From Termitomyces sp. T153 (lineage: Eukaryota; Basidiomycota; Agaricomycetes; Agaricales; Lyophyllaceae): DNA of 16,760 nucleotides. Both the position numbers and the translations under genes were made by a program. Under the pieces are notes generated by a model. That model was given only the letters and a program-made list of their open reading frames with translations. It ran no database searches and was not told where the DNA came from. The DNA lies in contig JACKQL020000279.1 of NCBI GenBank assembly GCA_018296165.2, positions 1 through 16,760 on the forward strand, given 5' to 3'. Position 1 is the stretch's first letter. Every line of letters begins with the position of its first letter. Shown here one piece after another: positions 1 through 9,524 of this stretch.

Positions 1-1117
1 CTACCGCCAAGACCTCTGCCAACCCCAGCAATGCCTCCCCCACGTCAGCCGCCACCTCCCACCATGACCCTGGGGCCACCGCATTGCATTGCCAATGCCC
101 CGCCAGCAACCTCTCCAATCGCGCCATCCCCTGCTGCAACTCCGGGGGCTGAACCATGGACCCCTGCATCAACCTGTCCTGAATTGATGCAAACGCTGTG
201 GAGGCACTGTCCAAGAGGACCCGATGCTCCCGCACCCAGCCTAACCCCAGGAAATGAACCATCAGTAACGAACGGAGGAATGGAGACAACTCACAGAGGA
301 TCCCCATGTGCCCCAAAGCGGCCTCGTTGGCCAACCAATCCTCCCTCTGCCTCACTGCCTCCAGCTCCGCCCACAGCGCATCCCCCCCCCCTCCGCTTCC
401 CCCATGGGCTGCCCCTCCATCTGCGTCAGACACTCCCGCAAACCCTGCACCTCTAATGCTCGCTCCGTCGCCACATGCACCGATGTGTTCCTTTCCCGCT
501 CCATCGCCTCTTTCTCTGTCCACGCTGCGTCACAATCCTCCCTTGCCCATCAGAGCTCACCCTCCCATGCTGCCAACGATGTTGTCAAAACCTCCACCTG
601 CTTGCGAAGGAAGACCTCCGTGATCAAAGGAATAGGCGCAGGGGGACTCAACGATCATTCCAAGGGAACACCCGGGGTAGGAGAAAAGAGGAGAGACTCC
701 GGAGGCCCTGCTGACAGCTCGCGCCCACGTGGCCTCTTGCTGGGTCCCGCCCCCAAGGATGGGGAGGCTCGGCACTTCCCATGCATCACCACTGAGGACG
801 CCCCCTTTCCCTGACCACCCCGCAAAAACCCCACCTTCCCCGCAGACCGCCCCATGCTCCCCTCCTTTGGCAACGCGGGATGAAACTTGGTCCGCTTTGG
901 GACCCCCGGAAAATCCACCACCACCACCACGGACGACTCTACAACAACCCCGTCAGTCATCCAAGAAGACAAGTCAACACCACTTACGACTCCGGTCCCT
1001 GGCACTAACACAGTGCCAACGCTCAAACTCCTCCCCCCCACTGTCATACACCACCACCTCATCCAAATCAGAAGGCAACAGAGCAGGGGAGACTACTGGA
1101 ATGCTGGGGGAAGACAT
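1..1117 (-). pseudogene. Antisense accessory gene of element A, left copy (spliced, degenerate, runs off the window)
   Basis: This gene lies opposite to the element's sense strand, between pol and the LTR. It is identical to the right-arm copy (15644-16760, + strand), where the evidence is given in full. Exon 1 is 1117-988 (43 codons plus 1 nt) and begins MSSPS, with an acidic YDSGGEEFE patch. The intron is 987-939. Exon 2 runs from 938 to the window edge, with TGA stops at 657-655 and 552-550 and a frameshift at a 10-nt C run (382-391, a G run on the coding strand). The Zn(II)2Cys6 domain seen in element C is absent. The C-terminal block PGSWWEVA is present close to position 1. The function is unknown; a regulatory, possibly DNA-binding role is inference from the C copy. 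Confidence 0.65.
939..987 (-). other. Predicted 49-nt spliceosomal intron in the antisense gene (A left)
   Basis: On the - strand it begins GTAAGT and ends TTGTAG, with a CTGAC branch-point-like motif about 17 nt before the 3' end. Removing it joins the exon 1 frame to the exon 2 frame; reading through instead hits TGA at once. An intron of the same length, position and phase occurs in element C (9525-9573). Confidence 0.7.
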
Positions 1118-1317
1118 GACAAAATTTGGGAAATCCCGGGGTACGTCCAAGGCTTTTAATTGATTGAAGAGAACCCTGACAAAGCGGCGGCCGCGCTTTG
1201 ACTTTGTCTCCCACGCTGCTATCACTCGCTGCGGACTGATCAATATTGCTTGGCTTTGACTCCCATGCCCCTGCCAATTCCCGTCCTGCTCCCCGTGTCT
1301 CGAAGGGTCTCGATGCT
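1118..1317 (-). promoter_or_regulatory. Conserved block upstream of the antisense gene (candidate promoter/leader)
   Basis: About 200 bp lie between the antisense start codon and the polypurine tract. Much of it is shared with the matching block of element C (9704-9902). Shared parts include CAATCAATTAAAAG-like sequence on the - strand (about 1154-1166), a GATCAATATT motif, and the stretch next to the polypurine tract. The A/T-rich motif lies about 40 nt before the antisense ATG, a plausible place for a core promoter. A GC-rich near-palindrome with arms AAAGCG/CGCTTT sits near 1182-1200. Conservation could instead reflect cis needs of plus-strand DNA synthesis. Confidence 0.35.
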
Positions 1318-1330
1318 GAAGGGGGGGTGA
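1318..1330 (+). other. Polypurine tract of element A (left)
   Basis: GAAGGGGGGGTGA lies directly before the LTR start TGTCA. The same 13 bases precede the 3' LTR of element C (9903-9915). This is where plus-strand DNA synthesis starts in LTR elements, and it shows that the following LTR is a 3' LTR. Confidence 0.85.
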
Positions 1331-1793
1331 TGTCACGACCCATCCCCTGGACCCCCGCACATCGTCCAGCAACCTCCCATTCCTCAAAACCCCCGACGCT
1401 CCGCCAAACTTCTGCCCATGCCCCGCGCCTATTTTGATTAGCCCCAACGCAACCTCAGCTAACTCCAACGCCTCCCTGGCTAACTCCAACGGCCCCCTGG
1501 CCAACTTTGACACCTTCCCCGCAGCCACTGACACTTACCCTGGATCTCCCAAACCCCAAGAACCACCCCTGCTGTTCCTGATCTTTGCCACCCATCATCA
1601 ACTCAACACCCTGGCTCCTCTGACCCATTCCAGAGTATCACGATAACCTCGGGGCGACCTGCATTCCCAAATGATCCCATCAACATATCAACGTGGCCCA
1701 ACCCTTGATCACAACAGACACCCACCAACTCCATCGAGCTCCGCCAAGCCCCGCCGTCACAGCCGACATACTCCAAAGTTCTCCAGTAGTCAG

Positions 1794-1800
1794 TATATAA
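1794..1800 (+). promoter_or_regulatory. TATA box of the A LTR (left)
   Basis: TATATAA sits in the context CAGTATATAAGA, about 460 bp into the LTR. The same context recurs in both C LTRs. It probably marks the U3/R boundary, with transcription starting roughly 25-35 bp downstream. Confidence 0.65.
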
Positions 1801-1914
1801 GATGTCGAGTAGCTCTTCATACTCTAGTCTTGATATTACCTACCTATTGTTACGTTACCTATGGTCTGATTGTTTTCTTTCTTGTGTCCCATGTTCCATG
1901 TCTTGTTTTCCTTA

Positions 1915-1973
1915 CTCTCAGTCTCCCGGTCTTCTCTCAGTCTCCTGGTCTTTATCTCAGTCTCCCAGTCTTG
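1915..1973 (+). repeat. Three tandem ~19-20-bp pyrimidine-rich units in the A LTR
   Basis: Three units of the type CTCTCAGTCTCCCGGTCTT start near 1915, 1934 and 1954 and differ at a few positions. The C LTRs have a single unit at the matching place (around 5980), so the repeat was expanded in the A lineage. Its position about 120-180 bp after the TATA box puts it in the transcribed leader. Confidence 0.65.
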
Positions 1974-2521
1974 TCTTGTCTCCATTTTGTTATCATTCTC
2001 GTTATTGTTTCGTATCTCCATTCAAATCTATTCTTGTTCCATCTCAACTCCATTTCATTTTGTCTGACGCTGTCTTGGTGACTCTGTCCAGCCATTGTGC
2101 CCAAGTCTTCCTCAACCTTAACGACCTCACAAACTCCGCGATTACAATTACAAACCCCAACACTCTTTCACCAGATCCAAACCTCACTCTTCGCTCAGTT
2201 CCGGACTCCATCAACCCCAATTGATCTTCCATCAAACCCCGGCTCCGCTCCCATTGATTGAGTAGCCTCCTACCCCTTTGCATCTGCAAATCTCCCATAC
2301 GGTCTTCTGCCTGAACCCTGCCAAGCCCGTCCCATTTCCTCGCAATCCGACTTCTCTGGACCTCCCCAGACCTGTTTGGATCACATCCCACCGACTATTT
2401 GCACAAGCAATCAGCGTCCCGAACACTTTCGAGTGTCCAGTTGCCAGTGCAAGGGGATCACACCTGCCTAGTAAGGACTTGCCCAGTGCAGCTGAGCCCC
2501 CGGGGTCAACGGAACCTGACA

Positions 2522-3229
2522 CTTGCTTTCACCCAGGAATTCTCGAGTAAGTTTGGCATCTTTGACACTGTAGTGGAGGCGGAGGAAAACCTCTTCAACC
2601 TCTGAATGCATGACAATGAACGCTTCATGACCTTTATTGTACGATTTGAATGGGAAGCCTACAAGACTGGCTGGAACTACAACACTCTCTGGTTCACCCT
2701 CCATCACGCCCTGCCTCAACGGATCAAGGACATCCTTTGCCTCACACCTAAGCAAACCACCTACAATGGGTACAAGGCACTCATTACCCAGGTCAACCAA
2801 TGTTACTGGGAAGATCACAGCAAAAACATGGTGCTCCAGACCCCTTGGAACACCTCCAGTAACACCAACTGGCAGGCTGGAGCAACTAATGGCATTTGAC
2901 CCTCAATCCCTGCCAACCCTGCCAACCCTGCACCCCATTTTCCTCTGGGCTGAGGAACTACTAGCACCAATTGACCCCTGGGACAATGTCCACCTGCCCA
3001 GCTCAATGCTGCTGATCTCCATAAAACCCCAGAACCCCTGGATGCCAACCCTGATGACTATGACAACATTCCAGACCCCGCCGACGACCAAGAAGCCTTA
3101 TGCACAAACAGGATCCGGGATAGCCTGTGGATCAATGTGCCGGAGGAAACTCAGGAGAAACAATGAAAGGAGGGCACATGCATCCTATGTAGTGAGCAGG
3201 GACACTTTATTCACAGTTGTCCTAAATGA
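2522..3229 (+). pseudogene. gag: gag of element B (5'-truncated, with stops), ending in a CCHC zinc knuckle
   Basis: One frame can be followed from the LTR junction to 3229. It contains the retrotransposon gag core (FGIFDTVVEAEENLFNL, then TGWNY...LPQRIKDIL) and, after an acidic linker, a zinc knuckle CILCSEQGHFIHSC at 3179-3220 (C-x2-C-x4-H-x4-C). Gag forms the particle and packages RNA. TGA stops lie at 2603, 2897, 2951, 2972, 3164 and 3227; the first four and 3164 break the gene, while 3227 may be a stop or a lost Arg. The N-terminal part before the FGIFD motif is missing, cut by the LTR end at 2521. The frame then shifts by one before the protease region (stop at 3308-3310 in this frame, new frame open from 3301). 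Confidence 0.8.
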
Positions 3230-3300
3230 CAGGTGATGGGACATGCCATGTGGACAATTGACAGAGAAGACTGGGACTACCAGTTTATGGAAAACAAGTC

Positions 3301-4491
3301 AGTAGTTTAGGTCTTGAAGATGCACTAGACTACGAACCAGACCCTGACATCTTCTCTGCCCCAGCCACACTTCTCTGCACAACAATACTTGCCCTAGACA
3401 ACCTCCCAGCACACCTCCCCTCCCATTCCTCCACCAACCTCCTCCTCTGCACCACTCTTCCCTTCACCAACAACTCCATCCCCACATTAGTCGACAGCAG
3501 TGTCACTGATAACTTCATTGATGAGTCCCTGGCAGCGCTCACTCCCCACCCCCTCTGACACCTCCCCACCTTGATTCCCCTCAAACTCTTTGACAGAGAC
3601 CCCACCCCAGTGGGAGACATCACACACTGCCTGGAAACAACCATGACTTTTGCCAATGGATGACAGCAAGAACTCCGACTACTTGTCACAAAACTACACC
3701 CCTCCACCTCTGTCGTCTTAGAGTTCTCATGGCTCCACTCCACCAACTCCCACATTGACTGGCCCAGCTTCACCCTCCGCCTTGGCTGGGACAACCCCAC
3801 TGACTCCAGGCGGGTACCTTTTGATGTCTCACCCTCCTCCAAGAACTCTGAGACCATGATCAACTACTCCCAGACTCCTCTGCAGCTCTGCTCCAGGTCC
3901 GCACAGTCATTCATCATCAATGTCTGACTCAATGGCTCACCCAAGGTATTCCCTGCCCTCATCAACAGCAGTGCCTCTGGCACCTTCATCAGCAGTCAAC
4001 TTGACCTCCAATGCAATGACCTCAACAAACCCCTCGAGTTCCAACTCTTCAACAGCAGCCCCACCACAACCAGAATCACTCAATACTACAACAACACCCT
4101 CACCCTTGACAATGACCTGCAAATTCAGGCCCGGCTCCTCATTACCCAACTATCTCCATTGACTCCAATTGTGCTCAGACTCCTGTGGCTGCAAGACATC
4201 AACCCCAACATCGACTGGAAGAACCTCATCATGCAATTCCCCGGCTCCAAAGCAAGTTTAGCAGCCACCATTCCCCTCTGCCTCCAGTCTATCTCGGGCT
4301 CTGATGTCTCCCACTCCAGTGCCAGCACCTCCGGAGTGACCCAGAGCCCCTCAACAACCGCTGATGGCAACCCTGATGGAGAAGGAAGCACAACTCCACC
4401 TTTGTCACCCTCATCAAATTATGATGGCTGCCTCCCAACATACCTCAGAATCAATACAAAGGCCCGTGGTACCCCAACCAGCAACACTTGA
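3301..4491 (+). pseudogene. Protease region of element B with two tandem retropepsin-like domains
   Basis: A single frame runs from 3301 to 4491 with internal TGA stops at 3556, 3661 and 3925. It starts with an acidic linker (GLEDALDYEPDPDIF). Domain 1 (about 3484-3790) has the active-site-like motif LVDSSVTDNFID at 3487-3522 and a C-terminal FSWLHSTNSHIDW. Domain 2 (about 3952-4260) has LINSSASGTFISS at 3958-3996 and LLWLQDINPNIDW. Both follow the retropepsin plan of (I/L)(V/I)DSGA(S/T) followed by WL...N..IDW. In domain 1 the Asp is kept but the Gly is Ser; in domain 2 the Asp is Asn (3964-3966). Retropepsins cleave Gag-Pol, and one domain per polyprotein is usual. A Ser/Thr/Pro-rich linker follows. 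The frame shifts again before RT. Confidence 0.7.
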
Positions 4492-5417
4492 AACCCCTGA
4501 CTAACTCCGCCACCACTCTGGACTTGACTGCTACTATCCTGATGTCCAACTCCATCAACTTTGGAAGCCTCGACATTAAAATCATCAGCACCATCCCCTT
4601 TGCATGCATTCTACAAGATGGCACCCCTGCCTTCCAGTTACAAATCATGCCAGCCCTACCAGAGGAGCACCTCCATGCAGGAACCACCATGCCAGAGAGC
4701 AAAATGGAGAAACAGATCCTATCTGAAGTAGTTCCCCCAGAGTATCATGAGTTTGCTGACATGTTCTCTGAAGGGAGTGCCAAAGAACTTCCCCCACACC
4801 ACTCCTACAACCACAAGATTGACCTCAAAGAAGGTACTTCACCTCCGTTTGGCAAGATCTACAACATGTCCAAGATTGAGCTCTGGGCTCTAAAGGAATA
4901 CCTTGACAACATGCTTGGCAAGGGTTTCATATGCCCATTGATCTCCGCTGCCAGCGCTCCAGTCCTGTTTGCCAAGAAGAAGGATGGGTCACTCCAACTC
5001 TGTGTGGATTATCGGGGGCTCAACAAAGTCACTCAAAAGGACTGGTATCCCCTCCCTTTGATTGGAGACCTTGTTGATCATCTCCACAGTGCCAAGATCT
5101 ACACAAAGATAGACCTCCGCTCTGGCTACAACAATGTCTGGATCACTCTGGGACATGAATGGAAGACCACCTTTCGCACCCGCTATGGCCTCTTTGAGTA
5201 CCTTGTAATGCCCTTCAGAATGACTAACTCCCCTGCCACTTTCCAGTACTTCATGAACAACATCTTCCATGACATGAACAATGTTTTCATTATTGTATAC
5301 CTGGACAACATCCTGATCTACTCAAATTCACTGGCAGAGCATCTGGAGCATGTCTGCTGCATCTTGGAATGACTCCAGGAGTATCACCTCCACACCAAAC
5401 CAGAGAAGTGCTCCTTT
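4488..5417 (+). pseudogene. pol: Reverse transcriptase of element B, 5' part, interrupted by element C
   Basis: The frame is open from about 4488 to a TGA at 5370-5372, then continues to the insertion point. The PR-RT linker carries VVPPEYHEFADMFSEGSAKE. RT motifs follow in order: FAKKKDGSL, CVDYRGLN, YPLPLI, KIDLRSGYNN (motif A, Asp 5112-5114), MTNSPATFQ, and VYLDNILIYS (motif C). The second Asp of the YxDD box is Asn (AAC at 5307-5309), which should abolish polymerase activity. The reading stops after KPEKCSF at 5417, where the LTR of element C begins; the next residues are encoded from 11063. The product would have copied element RNA into DNA in cytoplasmic particles. Confidence 0.9.
5413..5417. 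repeat. Target-site duplication CCTTT, left of element C
   Basis: CCTTT precedes the 5' LTR and recurs at 11058-11062 after the 3' LTR. Five bp is the usual duplication made by Ty3/gypsy integrases. Removing 5418-11062 (5645 nt) rejoins the host RT frame. Confidence 0.9.
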
Positions 5418-6554
5418 TGTCATGACCTGTTCCCTGAAGCCCCATACACCACCTGACAAACCCCCGCTCCCCCGGCCCCCCCCCCTGACACTTTGTCAAA
5501 CTTCCCCAGCACTCCACGCCTACTCTGGCTAACTCCAGCACATTCTTGGCTAACTTTGATGGCCCCCTGGCCAACTCCGACATCTTCCCTGCAGCCACTG
5601 GCAATTCCCCTGGACTTTCTGAGCCCCTGGGACCACTCCCCCGCAGTGCCTGACCCCATTACATGTCATCAACCTGACACTCTGGCTTCCCCGACTTACC
5701 TTGGAGTATCATGACAGCCTTGGAACGGACTGCGTCACAATTGATCCCATCAACATATCAATGTGGCCCGCCCTCTGATTGTAACCGACACCTGTTGACT
5801 CCGTCAAGCTCTGCCAAGCCCTGCCACCACAGCCAACGTTCCCGGAGCTCTTCAGTAGTCAGTATATAAGACATAGAGTAGCTCCTCATACTCTAGTCTT
5901 GAGATTATCTACCTACCTTACCTGATGTGTTTCTGATTGTTTCTTCTTGTGTTTTGTGTCCTGTGTCTCATTTTCCTTACTCTCAGTCTCCCGGTCTTAT
6001 CTTGTTTCTGTTCCATTATCCTTTCATTATCATTCCGTGTCTCTGCCTGAATCTATTCTCATTCTCATCTCGTCTTTGTCTTGTTTTGTTCAACTCCATA
6101 TTGCTCCATTTGACTCTGTCTATTGTGTTCAAGTCCTCTCGACTGTAATGTCCTCACAAACTCTGCAATTACAATTACGAACCTCCAACGCTTGTTACCA
6201 CCCCCGGACCCTGCTATACACTCGGCTCCAAACCCCATCAATCCCTGTTGATCCCCCATCAGAACTCCAGCTCCGCTCCTGTCATCCACATAGCCTCCAC
6301 CTTCTCCGCACCCACAATACTCACACACAGACTTATGCCTGAACCCTGCCAAGTCTGTCCCCCTCCCCCGCAACCCGTCCTCTACTCCTCCAGACCTCCC
6401 TGGACTTGCTTGGATCAATCTCCCCTGGCTATCCTCACAAGTCCCCAGTGCTTGGAACACCTCCGAGTGCTTGGTTGTCAGTGCAGGGAATCATGTTCAC
6501 CTAGTAAGGACTTGCCCAGTGTAGCTGAGCCCTCGTGGTCAGCGGAACCTAACA
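5418..6554 (+). repeat. 5' LTR of element C, 1137 bp
   Basis: It begins TGTCATGAC and ends AACCTAACA. It repeats directly at 9916-11057. It includes a C-rich tract near the start, a TATA box at 5863-5869 and a T/C-rich leader, and is related to the LTR of element A. Confidence 0.92.
5863..5869 (+). promoter_or_regulatory. TATA box of the C 5' LTR
   Basis: TATATAA lies in the context GTCAGTATATAAGA, shared by all four LTRs in the window. It would drive transcription of element C. Confidence 0.6.
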
Positions 6555-8512
6555 TAATCTCAAAACTCCCCCTTACCCCGCTCGTGATGTCTGCACTAAC
6601 CCCGCACACACATCTGACAAACACCTCCGATGTCTATGACCGGCCCATGCCTGGAAACCACTATAATTCATATTGCCCCGCCCCATTTGCCAAGGCACAT
6701 TAAGTTGCGGATCTGACACAAAATGTCCCTTCCACCCCAGTTACATCCATACAACGGCTCTATCCATGGATACCCTCTTACAGCTCCCACACTCCCCCAC
6801 CATCTCCGCCAGCTCTGCCCCCTCACAGAGGCCAACCCCAACATCACCAAAGCTTCACCCAAAACTCCGGTGACAATTCAACCCAGTGCTCGACAACTTC
6901 TCTGACGCCACACCCTCACCCCTCCAACAACAATAGCAAAAGCCCCGCCATGGGAAGCTGCTCACCACATGAAAGACCAATTGCCAACCTCACCAAGACA
7001 ACAACAAGACCTCCAAGAACGTGTTCCCACGAACCTGCCTTGGGACCCTCCAACCCACAGCAGCCCCATACACCATCAGGAACAGGCCCAGCGGGTTCCT
7101 GACAATATTGAGTCTGCCCACAACCCCAATAGCAGAACTCTGCCGCCAGATCATCTGACTTTCACACCCATCCCTGAGAAGGTCCACCCTCCAAAACTAG
7201 CCCCGTTGCCGACTGGAATCAAACCCAACCCAGCAACCCCATCCACAATGACACAAGATTCCGAGACCAATGCTAACCCCCAATTACAGAACCCACTTCC
7301 GGGATCAGTTAGGACCTCCCAGTTGACTTGGCCATCACCTCCGCCAACAAATAAAGGGGCCCCGACACCTCTGACCTGACCCCAACAATCCCAGAACAAG
7401 ACCAAGGAATCCCCGAGCTTCTAGGAACGGCTATGCACTCCCGCCCCGCTGCTTGAAGCACAGCCCAGAGTTCACGAGGAGAACCCCGGCACCCCGACCC
7501 CAATGAAGAACAACTCCAGACCCCCACCCACTACTTCAGCACCTGCCTACTACCTCGACCACCTTCTCCTGTACGATCTGGAACCCCCGACATTAAAGAC
7601 CCTTGATGCTGACCCTCCCTGCACACCACCCCCAGATGTAAACTCCGCCACCAGACTCTGCCACCTCCCACAAAGTAACCCCCAGCACAGGAGTTACCCC
7701 GAACTAACTATAAGAAAAATGGCCCTGCACGAAGTAGTTCCCGAAGTACTCTAAAATTGCTGATCTGTTCACATAAGGGAGGGAGAAGCCCCACCATCAT
7801 CCCAGAGACTGTCAATCAACCCACTCAAACGTCCTGACGACCCAAAGAGCATATGCTCTGACATCTGTGGAGGACTTCCCTGCCAGGATTGATGACCCAA
7901 ATAACCCTGCGCCAACTTGAAGCTGCCCCGATCCACCCCTCTGACCCACTCTGGATTCTAGCAACACAACTCCGGGGCCCCCACTTTGACTCCGACATCC
8001 TACCAAGGGACCCTACGACGCCAGCTCAACACTCCATACAACCCTGCCCCTACACCAGAAGATGTCTATTAAGCGGGGACCACACCAACGGAGTACCCAG
8101 AAACAAACCCCATGCAAAGTAATCTCTCCAGAGTACCCTAAAAGTTGCTGATGCCTTCCCCAAGAAGCAAGCGGTGCCTCTCCCCACTGCCACCCCCCCA
8201 TTTGCAACAACCTCCAGGCCACTCCGGAACACCAATGAAGAGTTGCCTCAACCCCGCCGTGACTCCCGGGGAGTCCCACTCCAATGCCTCCCCATGACCA
8301 ACTTCCCCACCGCCCCCCAACAATTGTGAACAACTATCTTCCCCCATCCAAGCTCAGCTCCAGGAGCCACCACCACTCCTACACGACAACTCCGCTGCTC
8401 CGCAAAAAACCCCCACTCTGGAGCTCCCCCTCCAATTTGCAACACAGCCCCACCAACAAGTTAAGACCCAACCCCAACCCCTGCATTGACCCCAGACCCC
8501 TGGTACTTGTGC
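6555..8512 (+). other. Degenerate internal region of element C, no recognisable intact gene
   Basis: This C-rich, G-poor stretch follows the 5' LTR. No clear tRNA-type primer-binding site is seen after 6554. Pro/Thr-rich open frames (for example 6969-7379) show no family motifs. Two short stretches resemble the PR-RT linker of element B: around 7725-7790 (GAAGTAGTTCCCGAAGTACT, compare 4727-4747) and around 8115-8185 (a VISPEYPKVADAFP-like reading). They suggest remnants of duplicated or rearranged pol. The rest is unassigned. Confidence 0.5.
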
Positions 8513-9154
8513 TTAGAACTGCAGACTGACAAAATGCGCCTTAGACCCCTCCCTCCGCCTGCACCTCCCCCAAGGCCAACACAACCAACAGACCCCCACT
8601 GAGTGACCCTTGTGTTGACTCAGGGACTGCCCACTTCTTCCCTGATGAAGGAACCACTGATCCCCAGAAAGAACAACCCACAGAACAAGCCCCGAAGCAT
8701 CTCTGCTGAAGCAAGCCATTCCCCAACCAACCCCCGCACTGCCCTCCCGTGCTGTTAATGCCGCCATTAGCACCTCCACCCACTTGCAAAGGAAGACCTC
8801 TGTGATTGAAGGTGGGGGCTCCGGAGAACTTAATGCCCATCCCAAGGCCACATCTGGGGTAGGAGAGTGAATGTGAAACCCTGGAAAACCTGCCATCAGC
8901 TCGTACTCCCACGGCCTCTTGCTGGGCCCCGCCCCCAACGGCGGGGAAGCTCTCCACTTCCTGCAGTCTGCCGCCAAGGACGCCCCCTCCCTCTGCCCAC
9001 CCCACAGAGGCCCCACCTGCCCCGCAGACCGCCCTGAGCTCGCCTCCCTCAATGTCTGAGTCCTCTGCGCCTCGCCCAGCTGACTCCGCACCCAGTCCTT
9101 GTCCCACCCCTGCTCCGTGGCAATGCATGCTGCTCACAACTCCAACGAGATCAA

Positions 9155-9265
9155 GCACTTCTCATGGTTTGCACAACATAGAAGGCAAAAGGAAGTATCA
9201 CGCTGCGAGCCCATGGAGGGCGCATCAAAGATGCAGGCCTTGCCCCGCCGTGCACAGAGAACACA
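9155..9265 (-). other. Zn(II)2Cys6-type cysteine cluster in the C antisense gene
   Basis: The translated pattern is C-x2-C-x6-C-x15-C-x2-C-x6-C: CVLCARRGKAC, then 15 residues, then CLLCCANHEKC. This fits the GAL4-type binuclear cluster rule apart from a fairly long central loop. The basic residues in ARRGK sit where DNA-contacting residues lie in that family. Another Cys lies 3 residues before the first. Nothing similar is found in the A or B copies. Confidence 0.6.
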
Positions 9266-9524
9266 CTGAGAACAACGGATCAGCACATGCAACAAAGGGG
9301 AACTCAAAGACTCACTGGGGCCTCGTTTTGGCACCACTCCAGCATTGGGAGGCCCCAAGCCTGTGCCAATGCCCTTGCAAACTCCTCTGCCGTCACCTCC
9401 ACCTGAGGGATTCACTGTAGTGGAGGGACCCCTTCTGCATCCCCTGCCACCAATCAGGGCACTGCGAGATGAAATTTGGCCCGCCTAGGGCCTCCCAGAG
9501 AACCCACCACCATCGCGGACAACT

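Larger units (their letters stand above)
1..2521 (+). mobile_element. 3' end of LTR retrotransposon A, left copy (one arm of the inverted repeat)
   Basis: In + orientation this segment reads: post-pol internal sequence (1-1317), polypurine tract (1318-1330), LTR (1331-2521). It ends abruptly against the middle of element B's gag, so it is an insertion into B or a rearrangement breakpoint. The rest of A lies left of the window. The same 2521 bp recur inverted at 14240-16760. By direct comparison positions 1-2420 match perfectly; mismatches fall at 2421, 2498, 2502, 2509 and 2511. CpG is clearly more frequent here than in B, which suggests a younger insertion. The 5 bp after the LTR (CTTGC, 2522-2526) would be the target duplication if this is a simple insertion; its partner lies outside the window. 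Confidence 0.85.
1331..2521 (+). repeat. 3' LTR of element A (left), 1191 bp
   Basis: It begins TGTCA and ends TGACA, a 5-bp terminal inverted repeat with the usual TG...CA ends. It follows a polypurine tract and contains a TATA box at 1794-1800. It is related along much of its length to the LTRs of element C, especially around the TATA box, the C/T-rich stretch after it, and the last 200 bp. The second copy is 14240-15430 (- strand). Open frames inside it (for example 1671-2081) follow its pyrimidine-rich composition and are not taken as genes. Confidence 0.9.

Noticed and set aside
31..456. Pro-rich + strand open frame (and its mirror at 16305-16730)
   Set aside because: Low-complexity translation with no motif. 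It is the shadow of the antisense gene, whose frame is conserved in element B.
1671..2224. Ser/Leu-rich open frames inside the A LTR (and mirrored ones at 14537-15090)
   Set aside because: They lie in the LTR promoter/leader, reflect its T/C-rich composition and overlap the TATA box; no conserved protein is seen in the C LTRs at the same place.
1331..2521. The left LTR as B's own 5' LTR
   Set aside because: The next base is already in mid-gag, with the gag N-terminus and leader missing, and the LTR is much less CpG-decayed than B. An ancestral deletion cannot be fully excluded.
6555..6600. A tRNA-type primer-binding site after the C 5' LTR
   Set aside because: No clear match to a tRNA 3' end is visible; self-priming as in some fungal chromoviruses is possible but not shown.
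6969..7379. 136-codon Pro/Thr-rich open frame in element C
   Set aside because: No recognisable domain, skewed composition and no counterpart in A or B. Kept only as part of the degenerate internal region.
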